Part shown: positions 25,078 to 33,417 of the stretch, one piece after another
How positions within the stretch are numbered: position 1 is the stretch's first letter
Layout: the number at the start of each line of letters is the position of its first letter
Assembly: GCF_902499335.1 (NCBI RefSeq)
Contig: NZ_CABVQK010000006.1
Span: 124,001-188,000, forward strand
From: Burkholderia lata
Lineage (GTDB): Bacteria > Pseudomonadota > Gammaproteobacteria > Burkholderiales > Burkholderiaceae
DNA length: 64,000 nucleotides
Direction of reading: 5' to 3'
Notes under the pieces: generated by a model
Database searches by the model: none
What the model was told of the DNA's origin: nothing
Seen by the model: the letters and a program-made list of their open reading frames with translations, nothing else
Program-made: the position numbers and the translations under genes

Positions 25078-26271
25078 CTACCACCCGATCCGGTGTTTCT
25101 CCTCCGTCTCGCGGTGCCGCCAATCGTCGTCCGCATGCAGGTACTGGCTCGTCGTCGTGAGCGACACGTGGCCGAGGTTGTCGCGCACGAGCCGCAGGTC
25201 GACGCGGCCGTCGGCCATGTGCGAGCCCGCGCTGTGGCGTAGCCAGTGCGCGGACGCCTGTTCGAGCACGCGCGCCTGCTGCTCGCCGGCTTCGCCGTTC
25301 GCGCGCAGCCGGTCGGCCGCGTGCCGGAACACCTGCTTCACGATCCGGTGCAGCGCCGCGCGCGTGAGCGGCTTGCGCGCCTGGCCGACCGGCAGCACGA
25401 GCGGCGTGGGCTCGCCGTCGGAAGGCAATGCGGGCAGGCCATGCGCGCGCCGGTAGCGCGACAGCTCGGCCATCATCTCATCGGTGGCCGGCACGAGCCG
25501 CTGCCGGCCGCCTTTGCCCGTCACGTCGAGCCACCAGCGGTCGCGCCCGTCCGTGTCGCGCCGGCAGAAGAACTGGCCCATCGTCGTGTCGGCCGCTTCG
25601 GTGATGCGCAGCCCGCCGAGATACAGCAGCGTGAACAGCCAGCGCGCACGATCCGCATGGAAGCCTGCTCGTGCGTCGTCGCGCGGCATCGCGGCGATCG
25701 CGTCCTTGACCGACTGCCACAGCGGCTGCCCGAGATGGCGCGTGACGCGCGGCGCGGGCCGGCGCTGTCGCTGCCGCGACAACGCGAGCGGATTGCCGGC
25801 CAGATAGCCGGCCTGCACGAGCCACGAGAACATCACGTTCAGGATCACCAAAGCCTGCCGCTGGCTGGCCGCCGACAGCGGCCCGTAGAACGGCCGCCAG
25901 CGCGGATCGTCGCGCGGATGCTTGCGCCCGCCGTTCGCGCACCACAGCTCGGCCGGCGCGGGGGCGAGCAGGAACTGCCGGTAGACGACCAGATCCTCGT
26001 GCGTGAGCGACGACAGCGGCTTGCCGCACGCGATCACGGCCCACAGCAGCAGGCGTTCGGCTTCCTTGCGATAGTTCTGGAACGTGGTCGGCGTATCGAC
26101 GAAGCGTGCGAGCCAGGCGCGCACCGCGTCGAGGTCGTTGGTCGCGGCAATCTGCGGATGCGCGCTGTTCGAGCGGTTGGTGCCCGTGCGTCCGTCGAGT
26201 GCGGCCGGCACGGTCAGCGCATCGATAGGCAGCGGGCGCAGCGCGGTGTCGGACGGAACGGGTGAGGTCAT
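25078..26271 (-). CDS. Tyrosine recombinase/phage-type integrase
   Basis: 397 residues. A SAM-like core-binding domain (FQNYRKEAERLLLWA) precedes the catalytic domain with all key residues visible: R222 (GGLRITEAAD), K253 (TGKGG), H342 and R345 (HWLRHSAGSH), H368 (LGH) and the nucleophile Y377 (TTSQYLH). It should be active. No excisionase, relaxase, tRNA or flanking direct repeat is seen, so a mobile element cannot be claimed; the N-terminal extension of about 45 residues is unlike XerC/XerD. Confidence 0.88.
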   Translation of the reverse strand: MTSPVPSDTALRPLPIDALTVPAALDGRTGTNRSNSAHPQIAATNDLDAVRAWLARFVDTPTTFQNYRKEAERLLLWAVIACGKPLSSLTHEDLVVYRQFLLAPAPAELWCANGGRKHPRDDPRWRPFYGPLSAASQRQALVILNVMFSWLVQAGYLAGNPLALSRQRQRRPAPRVTRHLGQPLWQSVKDAIAAMPRDDARAGFHADRARWLFTLLYLGGLRITEAADTTMGQFFCRRDTDGRDRWWLDVTGKGGRQRLVPATDEMMAELSRYRRAHGLPALPSDGEPTPLVLPVGQARKPLTRAALHRIVKQVFRHAADRLRANGEAGEQQARVLEQASAHWLRHSAGSHMADGRVDLRLVRDNLGHVSLTTTSQYLHADDDWRHRETEEKHRIGW

Positions 26272-26365
26272 GCGAAGCGGGGTGCGGTGTGCGGATCGTA
26301 CGCTCGTGATCGGGCAGACGAACGCAGCGCGATCAAGCGTATCGGGAAGCGCCGATGGTACACGA

Positions 26366-27121
26366 TCACCACACGGTGAATCCGCCGTCGACGGCGATTG
26401 CCTGACCGGTGACGAAGCGCGCGGCGGGCGAGCACAGCCACATCACCGTTTCCGCGATGTCGCGCGGCTCGCCGAGCCGCGCCATCGGCGTGGCCTGCGT
26501 CAGTCGTGCCATGTCGTCGCGGTTTTCCGGGCGGTCGGTGATCGCGGTATGGGCGATGCCGCCGGGGCATACCGCATTCACGCGGATGCCGCGGCCCGCA
26601 TAGTCGATCGCCACCGATTTCGTGAGGCCGATGACACCGCTCTTCGATGCCGAATACGCGGAGAGCCCGGGCCCGCTGACGAGCCCCATGATCGACGACG
26701 TGTTGACGATCGCACCGCCGCCGAATGACAGCATGTGCCGGCATTCATGTTTCATGCACAGCCACACGCCTTTCAGGTTCACGGCGATCGTGCGATCCCA
26801 TTCGTCCTCGTCGAATTCGGCGACGGGCGCGCCGCGAGGCGCGATGCCTGCGTTGTTGAATGCGATGTCGAGGCGGCCGAACGTGGCGACCGTCGTGTCG
26901 ATCGCGTCGCGCACGTCGTCGGCGCGCGATACGTCGGTGCGCAGCACGATCGCCTTCGCGCCGGTGCGCTCGATCGCGTGCGCGACGTCTTCGGCAGCGG
27001 ACACGACAGTGTCCAGCAGCGCGACCCGCGCGCCGGCTTCGGCGAAGCACAGTGCGGCCTGTCGTCCGATGCCGGTCGCGGCGCCGGTCACGACGGCGAC
27101 TTTTCCTGCGAAGCTTTCCAT
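26366..27121 (-). CDS. SDR oxidoreductase
   Basis: 251 residues from ATG 27121 (AGGAG 7 nt upstream). Classical SDR: VVTGAATGIGRQ at residues about 8-20, NNAGIAPRG, catalytic Ser in NTSSIMG and YSASK, and the C-terminal DGGFTVW. The substrate is a secondary alcohol or ketone. It lies beside the LuxR-type regulator that may control steroid genes, so a hydroxysteroid dehydrogenase role is possible but not shown by sequence alone. Confidence 0.88.
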   Translation of the reverse strand: MESFAGKVAVVTGAATGIGRQAALCFAEAGARVALLDTVVSAAEDVAHAIERTGAKAIVLRTDVSRADDVRDAIDTTVATFGRLDIAFNNAGIAPRGAPVAEFDEDEWDRTIAVNLKGVWLCMKHECRHMLSFGGGAIVNTSSIMGLVSGPGLSAYSASKSGVIGLTKSVAIDYAGRGIRVNAVCPGGIAHTAITDRPENRDDMARLTQATPMARLGEPRDIAETVMWLCSPAARFVTGQAIAVDGGFTVW

Positions 27122-27232
27122 GCCTGTCTCCTGGGGCACTGAGTGGAGAGACAGGTTAGGCGGCAAGCGCCGGTGCTTCGACGTTGAAACGGACTAGGCG
27201 GATTCGATGGCGGGGCCGTCATCACGAAAGCA

Positions 27233-28408
27233 TCACCCCAGCGACAGCACGCTGTTCAGCAACGTCCTGACGAGCGTCGCCTGCCGCGTGACCCCCGTCT
27301 TCGAAAAAATCGCGCGCAAATGCGAGCGCGCGGTGTTCTTGCTGATCGCGAGCTCGTCGGCCGCTTCCTCGAGCGTCTGCCCGTTGACGAGCGCGAGCGC
27401 CAGCGCGGTTTCGGCCGGCGTGAGGTCGAACAGCTTGCGCACGATGTCGTGCGATGCCTGCGACTTGCGCTCGGCATCGCGGATGAAGATCGCGCACGCC
27501 GGCCGGCGCGGATTGTCCTCGGACCATTCGCTGAGCGGCACCGCGCGGATCAGCACGCCGAGCGGCGGCTTGCCGGACGGGCGCGGCACGGCGATCGCCT
27601 GCGCGACCGACGGCGCGCCGCCCGCGCGCTCCGCGAGCACCTGCCGGATCAGCTTCTGCAGCTTGCGATCCTCCAGCGGATACGACGCTTCGAGCGCGTC
27701 GCCGCGCACGCGCAGGCCGTCGCATTCGGCGAAGATCTCGTCCGCGACGCAATTGGTCTTCATGATCGCGCCGCGCTCGTCGAGGATCGCGGTGGCGACG
27801 AGCATGCGGTCGATCGTGCTCGCGTACAGCGTGCGCTCGGATTCGACCATCCCGAACTTCGCGTGCAGCCGCACCGCGCGCTTCAGGTGCGGCAGCAGCG
27901 CGTTGCAGACGGCCTTGTCGGTCGCCGAGAACGCGCGGCCGCGATGCGAGCGGCACACGCGGAAACGGCACTCGATGCCGTCGGGCGTGCGCAGGTCCGC
28001 GCCCATCAGGTACCCGACGTCGAACGGCTCGAGAAACTCGCGATACATCGCGCTGTTGCGCCAGACGCCGACGCCGAGCAGTTCGTCGACGGTGACGACG
28101 CGATCGCTCGGCAGGTTCACGAACGGATCGAGCGCGTAGTAGTAGGTGTTGTACGACGCGACGCCCGGCAGCGGCGCATTGTGCTCGGACGCATTGATCA
28201 TCAGCCCCGCATGGCCGCTGGCGGGCCAGCGCAGGATCATCGTCACGTAGTTCGCGTGCAGGTGGATACGGATCTGCTCCAGCGCGCGGCCCCACGGCAC
28301 GTCTTCCAGCGGGCCTTCGTAGATCGTCGTGAGCAATGCGTCGAACTGTTCGAGCGTCAGTTTCGACTGGGCAAGATGGGGCGGCAGGGCCGCGGGCGCC
28401 GTGGTCAT
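27233..28408 (-). CDS. LuxR-type regulator, candidate TeiR/TesR-like steroid regulator
   Basis: 391 residues from ATG 28408 with AGGAG upstream. The first 320 residues form a sensor-like region (LEQFDALLTTIYEGPLEDVP; TVDELLGVGVWRNSAMYREF; a PAS-like segment near 220-290), and the C-terminal 65 residues carry a LuxR HTH (LTPAETALALALVNGQTLEE, AISKNTARSHLRAIFSKTGV). In Comamonas testosteroni the steroid regulator TeiR (TesR) is a LuxR-type protein of similar layout. The steroid genes start 3.7 kb away. Assigning it as their regulator is inference. Confidence 0.82.
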   Translation of the reverse strand: MTTAPAALPPHLAQSKLTLEQFDALLTTIYEGPLEDVPWGRALEQIRIHLHANYVTMILRWPASGHAGLMINASEHNAPLPGVASYNTYYYALDPFVNLPSDRVVTVDELLGVGVWRNSAMYREFLEPFDVGYLMGADLRTPDGIECRFRVCRSHRGRAFSATDKAVCNALLPHLKRAVRLHAKFGMVESERTLYASTIDRMLVATAILDERGAIMKTNCVADEIFAECDGLRVRGDALEASYPLEDRKLQKLIRQVLAERAGGAPSVAQAIAVPRPSGKPPLGVLIRAVPLSEWSEDNPRRPACAIFIRDAERKSQASHDIVRKLFDLTPAETALALALVNGQTLEEAADELAISKNTARSHLRAIFSKTGVTRQATLVRTLLNSVLSLG

Positions 28409-28648
28409 TCGGGTTGTCTCCTGTTGCGGCCACCGGGTCGGCAGGGTGGGAACAGGCCCCGTCGCCCGGTGTGCACGTGCGAGCCGCCGGCGGCGATGCG
28501 CGCGGCTGAACCGGATCACGGTAACGTATCGGCTCGCGCGCGACATCCCACGAATGAATGTGGCGGATCGTCTTCTGTAAGCTGTTTGTGAACTTTCTTG
28601 CCGAGGGGGCCTCTAATCGGCCCTCCAACGCTTCCTGAGGAACATCAG

Positions 28649-29029
28649 ATGATTCGCCAATCCAGAACGCTGCTCGGCGCGGCCATCATTGCCGGCAGCA
28701 CGCTCCTCGTCGGATGCCAGACCGACGCAGTCGCCACGGCGTCGAACGCCGTGCGCCCGGCCGACAGCAAGCCGGTGACCAAGACTGTCTATGTCGCGCC
28801 GCAATCCGCGCGCTGCACGGGCGTCGCGCCGATGGAGTGCCTGCAGGTGCGCAACAGCCCGAACGAGCCGTGGAGCCTGTGGTACGCCGGTATCGAAGGC
28901 TTCGCGTACCAGCCCGGTTACCTGTACACGCTCCAAATCGACGAATACCGCGTCGCGCAGCCGCCGGCCGACGGTTCCTCGATTCGCTGGGTGCTCAAGC
29001 GCGTTGTGGAGCGCCGCCAGGCGAACTGA
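28649..29029 (+). CDS. DUF4377 lipoprotein
   Basis: 126 residues from ATG 28649, GAGG about 9 nt upstream. Signal peptide with lipobox LVGC, then a DUF4377-type domain: TVYVAPQSARCTGVAPMECL, SLWYAGIEGFAYQPGYLYTL and a basic C-terminus (WVLKRVVERRQAN). The family is often found next to or fused with META domains; role unknown. It converges with the DHA2 exporter gene, only 9 bp away. Confidence 0.87.
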   Translation: MIRQSRTLLGAAIIAGSTLLVGCQTDAVATASNAVRPADSKPVTKTVYVAPQSARCTGVAPMECLQVRNSPNEPWSLWYAGIEGFAYQPGYLYTLQIDEYRVAQPPADGSSIRWVLKRVVERRQAN

Positions 29030-29038
29030 CGGCCGCGC

Positions 29039-30427
29039 TCACGCGGACGGGCGCGCTGCCGCACTGGCCGGCGGCGCGGCCGTATCGATCCGCCGGAACA
29101 CGACGGACGACAGCAGCGTCACCACGCCCATGCACGTGAACGACAGCATGAACCCGTGCGCCATCGAGCCCCAATAGGCGGCAAACAGGTTGACGAGGCC
29201 GCCGCCGATCGACACGCCGAGCCCCATCGCCAGCATCTGCATCATCGTGAACAGGCTGTTGCCGCTGCCGGCGTCGGCATGCGACAGCCCCTTCAACGTC
29301 ACGCCGTTCATTGCCGCAAACTGCATCGAGTTCGCCGCGCCGAACACGATCAGCAGCGCGCCTTCCAGTAGCGGCGCGGGCCGCGCCGACACCAGCGCGA
29401 ACCCCGCGATCGCGCACCCGACGATCCCCGTATTCACGACCAGGAACGCCGCGTAACCGAAACGCTTCACGAGCGGCGCGATCCAGCGTTTCGCGATGAC
29501 ACCCGCGATCGCGGCCGGCAGCATCATCAGCCCCGATTGCAGCGGCGTATAGCCGAGCTGCACCTGCATCAGCAGCGGCAGCATGAACGGCACCGAGCTC
29601 GTGCCGATCCGGCACAGCAGGTTACCGAGCAGCCCCGAACCGAAGTTCGGCTCGCGGAACAGCCCGAGCCGGAACAGCGGCTGCGCGCGGCGCCGCGCAT
29701 GCGGCAGGTACGCAAGCGCGCTCGCCAGCCCGACCGCCGCGAGCCCGGCCGCCCACGCGGCGCGATGCGCGGGCATCGGCGGGTCGATCGCGAGCGACAG
29801 CGCGATCATCGCGACCGACAGCAGCGCACAGCCGACGAAGTCGAACGGCGGCGGCTGTTGCGCCTGGTCGTGCGGCAGGTAGCGCTGCACGGCGACGAAC
29901 CCGACCACGCCGACCGGCACGTTGACGATGAACACCCAGTGCCACGAAATCGCCTGCGTGAGCCAGCCGCCGAGCGTCGGCCCGACGATCGGGCCGAGCT
30001 GGCCGGCGATCGACACGAACGCGATCGCCGCGACGTACTGTTCGCCCGGCACGCGGCGCAGCACGGCGAGTCGCCCGATCGGCAGCAGCATCGAGCCGCC
30101 GATACCCTGCAGCGCGCGCGCGGCGACGAGCTGGCCGAGCGTATGCGACGCCGCGCAGCCGATCGATGCGAGCACGAACACGAGAATCGCGAGCGAGAAC
30201 ACGCGGCGCGTGCCGAACCGGTCGGCCAGCCAGCCGGACGCCGGCGTGAGCATCGCCATCGTCAGCGTATAGACGACCACGACCGGCTGCATCGCGAGCG
30301 GCGACGCGTGCAGGCTTTGCGCGATCGAAGGCAAGGCGGTGTTGACGATCGTCGTGTCGAGCGACTGCATGAAGAACGCAGCGGCGACGATCCAGAGCAG
30401 CGCGGAGTGTGTGGGTTCCCGGGACAT
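29039..30427 (-). CDS. DHA2-family drug exporter (MFS, MdtD-like)
   Basis: 462 residues from ATG 30427, 14 predicted helices. Motifs of 14-helix drug:H+ antiporters: SLDTTIVNTALPSIAQSL in helix 1, GWLADRFGTRRVF (motif A) and GIGGSMLLPIGRL, and GPTLGGWLTQ (motif C) in helix 5. It probably exports lipophilic compounds across the inner membrane. It is divergent from a LysR gene, with a LysR-type dyad in the gap. No membrane-fusion partner is present. Confidence 0.88.
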   Translation of the reverse strand: MSREPTHSALLWIVAAAFFMQSLDTTIVNTALPSIAQSLHASPLAMQPVVVVYTLTMAMLTPASGWLADRFGTRRVFSLAILVFVLASIGCAASHTLGQLVAARALQGIGGSMLLPIGRLAVLRRVPGEQYVAAIAFVSIAGQLGPIVGPTLGGWLTQAISWHWVFIVNVPVGVVGFVAVQRYLPHDQAQQPPPFDFVGCALLSVAMIALSLAIDPPMPAHRAAWAAGLAAVGLASALAYLPHARRRAQPLFRLGLFREPNFGSGLLGNLLCRIGTSSVPFMLPLLMQVQLGYTPLQSGLMMLPAAIAGVIAKRWIAPLVKRFGYAAFLVVNTGIVGCAIAGFALVSARPAPLLEGALLIVFGAANSMQFAAMNGVTLKGLSHADAGSGNSLFTMMQMLAMGLGVSIGGGLVNLFAAYWGSMAHGFMLSFTCMGVVTLLSSVVFRRIDTAAPPASAAARPSA

Positions 30428-30556
30428 GGCGAAATCGGTGGTGCGAAGGCCCGGCGCGGGTGGCGCCGTTGCGCGGTCGCGCGGCGCCTGCCGGTCCTCA
30501 AGCGCACGATGGTACCGATTCCTTTGGTCATCGGGAAGCCGCCTCAAGACGTTGAC

Positions 30557-30579
30557 TGTCATCGGGAATGCCGATGACA
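30557..30579. promoter_or_regulatory. LysR-type dyad in the exporter/regulator gap
   Basis: TGTCATCGG (30557-30565) and CCGATGACA (30571-30579) form a perfect 9-bp inverted repeat with a 5-bp spacer, ending 7 bp before the LysR start at 30587. A partial copy (GTCATCGGGAA) lies about 30 bp upstream near 30527. Likely the LysR autoregulatory and exporter control site. Confidence 0.65.
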
Positions 30580-30586
30580 ATGCGGG

Positions 30587-31447
30587 ATGCTCAATCCCGT
30601 CTGGCTCAACACGTTCGCGACCGTCACGAACTGCCGCAGCTTCACCGAAGCGGGCCGGCAGCTCGGGCTCAACCAGTCGAGCGTCAGCGAACACATCCGC
30701 CGTCTCGAAGAGAGCGTCGGCCGGCGGCTGTTCGTGCGCGACACGCATTCGATCGCGATGACGGCCGACGGCGAGGCGCTGCTCGTGCATGCGAACGTGA
30801 TCCTGCAGGCGCTGAACCGCGCGGAATCGCAGTTCCGTAAGCCGAGGCTGCAGGGGCTGGTGCGGCTCGGCGCGCCGGACGACCTCGCGCTCGTCGCGTT
30901 GCCGGACGTGCTCGCCGGGTTTCGCGCCGCGCACCCGGACGTCGCACTGGAGATCACCACCGGCATGACGAGCCGGCTTTACGAAGGGCTGGACGCGGGG
31001 GCGCTCGACCTGATGATCGGCAAGCGGCGGCTCGGCGAGCGGCGCGGCACGCCGCTCTTGCGCACGCGGCTCGAATGGGTCGCGCGGCCCGGCACCGTGG
31101 TCGATCCGGAGCGGCCGCTGCCGCTCGTGTTGGTCGCCGAGCCGAGCGTCACGCGCGCGATCGTCCTGAACGCGCTCGCGGAGAAGGGGATCGGCTGGGA
31201 AGTGGTGTGTTCGAGCAGCAGCCAGCCGGGCTGCATCGCGGCCGCGCGCGCGGGGCTCGGCCTGACCGCGACCTCGCACTATCTGTCGACCCGCGGGCTC
31301 GCGCCGCTGGTCAACGGCGACGCGCTGCCCGTGCTGCCCGACATCGAATTCATCGCGCTGGCCGCGAAGCGGCTCAGCCCACCGGCGCGCACGCTGCTCG
31401 AATTGCTGGAAGCGAGCGACCTGAGCACGCCGGGCGCAGACGCGTAA
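30587..31447 (+). CDS. LysR-family regulator of the DHA2 exporter
   Basis: 286 residues with an N-terminal HTH (RSFTEAGRQLGLNQSSVSEH, IRRLEESVGRRLFVR) and an effector domain (VRLGAPDDLALVALPDVLAG, CIAAARAGLGLTATSHYLST). It is divergent from the exporter and overlaps a perfect dyad at its 5' end, the standard LysR arrangement for a substrate-induced efflux gene. Two adjacent Ser-rich residues in CSSSSQPGC are in the ligand cleft region. Effector unknown. Confidence 0.88.
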   Translation: MLNPVWLNTFATVTNCRSFTEAGRQLGLNQSSVSEHIRRLEESVGRRLFVRDTHSIAMTADGEALLVHANVILQALNRAESQFRKPRLQGLVRLGAPDDLALVALPDVLAGFRAAHPDVALEITTGMTSRLYEGLDAGALDLMIGKRRLGERRGTPLLRTRLEWVARPGTVVDPERPLPLVLVAEPSVTRAIVLNALAEKGIGWEVVCSSSSQPGCIAAARAGLGLTATSHYLSTRGLAPLVNGDALPVLPDIEFIALAAKRLSPPARTLLELLEASDLSTPGADA

Positions 31448-31498
31448 CCGGCTCGCCACGCGCGCGGTACCCGCATCCGGCGCCCGTGCCGTATGAGG

Positions 31499-31849
31499 TC
31501 ATGCGGCCCGTTTCTGCGAAATCACGAGCAGCGCGCCGTTCTTGTCCTCCAGCACCGCGCGGTATTCGTGCGGCCCGGCCTGCACGGGCACGCGCACCGA
31601 CGCGCCGGCCTTCACGACCCGCGCCATCGCCGCATACAGGTCGTCGTCCTCGTCCACGCGCAGCGTGAGCGCCGCGCGCTCGACGATCTGCTCGTCGCCC
31701 GCGACCAGCGCGATCGTCAGCGGTCCGCCGTCGAGCGCGCAATAGCGGTCGCCGTCGCGGAACTTCACGTTCAGGCCCAGCCCGTCGACGAACAGCGGCA
31801 GCGCCGTGTCGATGTCGTCGACCGGATACAGCAGCATCGATACCTTCAT
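31499..31849 (-). CDS. VOC-family (glyoxalase-like) protein
   Basis: 116 residues, a single VOC module pair: MKVSMLLYPVDDIDTALPLF, then LGLNVKFRDGDRYCALDGGP and VPVQAGPHEYRAVLEDKNGA. It is similar in size to small glyoxalase/bleomycin-resistance-like proteins. Metal-binding residues are not obvious, so catalysis is uncertain. It lies on the opposite strand to the steroid genes that start 260 bp away and may not belong to them. Confidence 0.82.
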   Translation of the reverse strand: MKVSMLLYPVDDIDTALPLFVDGLGLNVKFRDGDRYCALDGGPLTIALVAGDEQIVERAALTLRVDEDDDLYAAMARVVKAGASVRVPVQAGPHEYRAVLEDKNGALLVISQKRAA

Positions 31850-31930
31850 CCCGGATCTCCCTTGTCTTGATGTGGGCGGCGTGCAACGCGCCGCCGTTCG
31901 ATGCTAGCGCGCCGTTCGCGCGCCTACGCA

Positions 31931-31942
31931 GTCCGATCGGAC
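31931..31942. promoter_or_regulatory. Perfect palindrome GTCCGATCGGAC upstream of the first steroid gene
   Basis: A 12-bp exact palindrome, 168 bp before the LLM oxidoreductase start. A second copy with two changed central bases (GTCCGGTCGGAC) lies at 33275-33286, before the HsaA-like gene. Repetition before two genes of one pathway suggests a regulator site. Confidence 0.5.
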
Positions 31943-32109
31943 GACGGTGAAACCCCTCTGTCCCCGCAGGCGTGTAGCTACTCCGAACAGATGATGCCCG
32001 CGCCAGCCGGCGCGCCGACACTTCCATTCGTGGACCGTCGCGCTTCGTCCGTATCGTGCGGGCGGGCTGCACGACCCCGACTCGTCCAACATACATGGAG
32101 ACGCACGCA

Positions 32110-33249
32110 ATGAAGTTTTCCCTCATCTACGAAGCCCAGACCACCGACGCATCGCGCGAGGGCGACCACCGGGTGTTCAAGGAAACGGTCGAACAGGCGC
32201 TGCTCGCCGAGCAGGTCGGATTCGACACGATCTGGTGCGTGGAGCACACGTCGCTGACCAACTATGCGCACATGAGCGCGCCGGAAACCTTCCTTGCGTA
32301 CCTGGCCGGCCGCACGACGCGCATCGGTCTCGGCCACGGCGTCGTGTGCCTGCCGCCGGCGATGAACCATCCGATCAAGGTCGCGGAGCGCGTCGCGCTG
32401 CTCGACATCCTGTCCGGCGGCCGCGTGCACTTCGGCGTCGGCAAGGGCGGCAGCCAGCAGGAAGCCGGCGCGTTCGGCTACGACCTCAACGAACTGCAGC
32501 CGATGATCGACGAATCGATGTACCTCGTGCCGAAGATGTTCGTGCAGGACGAGATCGAGCACGACGGCAAGTACATCAAGATTCCGAAGCGCCCGATCCA
32601 TCCGAAGCCGTTCCAGGATCCGCACCCGCCGATGTACCTCGCGTGCACCAACACCGACGCGCTGCTGCGCGCCGGCCAGCGCGGGATGGGCGCGCTGGTG
32701 CTCGGTTTCGGCGGCCCCGACGAAGTCGCGAAGAAGAACGCCGTGTACCGCGAAGCATGGGCGAACCGCAAGCCGGAAGACCAGGTCGGCTTCCGCCCGA
32801 CCCAGCACCTCGCGGCACTGTGCCCGACGGTCGTGATGGCCGACGGCCAGGCCGCCCGCAAGATCGGCATCCGCGGCCAGCGCTACTTCATGGAATCGCT
32901 CGCGTACTGGTACACGGGCGGCGAGCGTCCGGACCCGGCGAAGTGGGGCGACGACCTCGTGCAGGCCGATACCGGCGAGATGGTGATCCGCTCGCGCTTT
33001 GCGTCGGAGGAAGTCGTCGTGAACTTCGCCGACCCGGCGCTCGCGATGATGAACCCGAACCATGCGTACGGCACGGTGGACGACTGCATCGGCTATGTCG
33101 GCCGCCTGCAGGAAGCCGGTGTCGACGAAGTGCTGTTCCTGTGCCAGATGGGCACGGTGCCGCATGAAGCGCAGATGGAGACGATCCGCAACATCGGCGA
33201 GCACGTGATCCCGTTCTTCAACAAGGAGAAGGAGCGCGCCTGCGCGTGA
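32110..33249 (+). CDS. LLM-class (luciferase-like) flavin-dependent oxidoreductase
   Basis: 379 residues from ATG 32110, GGAG 9 nt upstream. It has the bacterial-luciferase TIM barrel: MKFSLIYEAQ, DTIWCVEHTSL, TTRIGLGHGVVCLPP, HPIKVAERVALLDILSGGRV and FGVGKGGSQQEAGAFGYD. Such enzymes use reduced FMN or F420 for oxygenation or dehydrogenation. It opens block 1 of the steroid genes, with an HsaB-type flavin reductase available downstream, but has no counterpart in the known 9,10-seco pathway core. Its step is unassigned; a hydroxylation or Baeyer-Villiger reaction is possible. Confidence 0.87.
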   Translation: MKFSLIYEAQTTDASREGDHRVFKETVEQALLAEQVGFDTIWCVEHTSLTNYAHMSAPETFLAYLAGRTTRIGLGHGVVCLPPAMNHPIKVAERVALLDILSGGRVHFGVGKGGSQQEAGAFGYDLNELQPMIDESMYLVPKMFVQDEIEHDGKYIKIPKRPIHPKPFQDPHPPMYLACTNTDALLRAGQRGMGALVLGFGGPDEVAKKNAVYREAWANRKPEDQVGFRPTQHLAALCPTVVMADGQAARKIGIRGQRYFMESLAYWYTGGERPDPAKWGDDLVQADTGEMVIRSRFASEEVVVNFADPALAMMNPNHAYGTVDDCIGYVGRLQEAGVDEVLFLCQMGTVPHEAQMETIRNIGEHVIPFFNKEKERACA

Positions 33250-33274
33250 TGCACCGGGCCGCGCCCGTCGTCCC

Positions 33275-33286
33275 GTCCGGTCGGAC
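33275..33286. promoter_or_regulatory. Second GTCCG-N2-CGGAC dyad, upstream of the HsaA-like gene
   Basis: GTCCGGTCGGAC, with outer C/G pairing extending it to CGTCCG-GT-CGGACG (33274-33287). It sits in the 167-bp gap before the monooxygenase gene, 132 bp from its start, and mirrors the site at 31931-31942. Confidence 0.5.
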
Positions 33287-33417
33287 GATGCGGCGCGGTC
33301 GTGCGAAGCCGACCATCGGTGGTGGCGAGCATCGCCCGCGGCCAGGCCGCGCCGAACAACTTTGAACGAGAGCGGGGCACGCGCCGCGGCGCATCACCCG
33401 CTTCACAGGAGACATCC

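Noticed and set aside
25078-26271. Recombinase as marker of a genomic island or prophage
   Set aside because: No attachment-site repeats, tRNA, phage or conjugation genes are nearby, and composition around it is uniform.
31499-31849. VOC protein as part of the steroid pathway
   Set aside because: Opposite strand, single small module without extradiol ligands; the true extradiol enzyme is at 44093.
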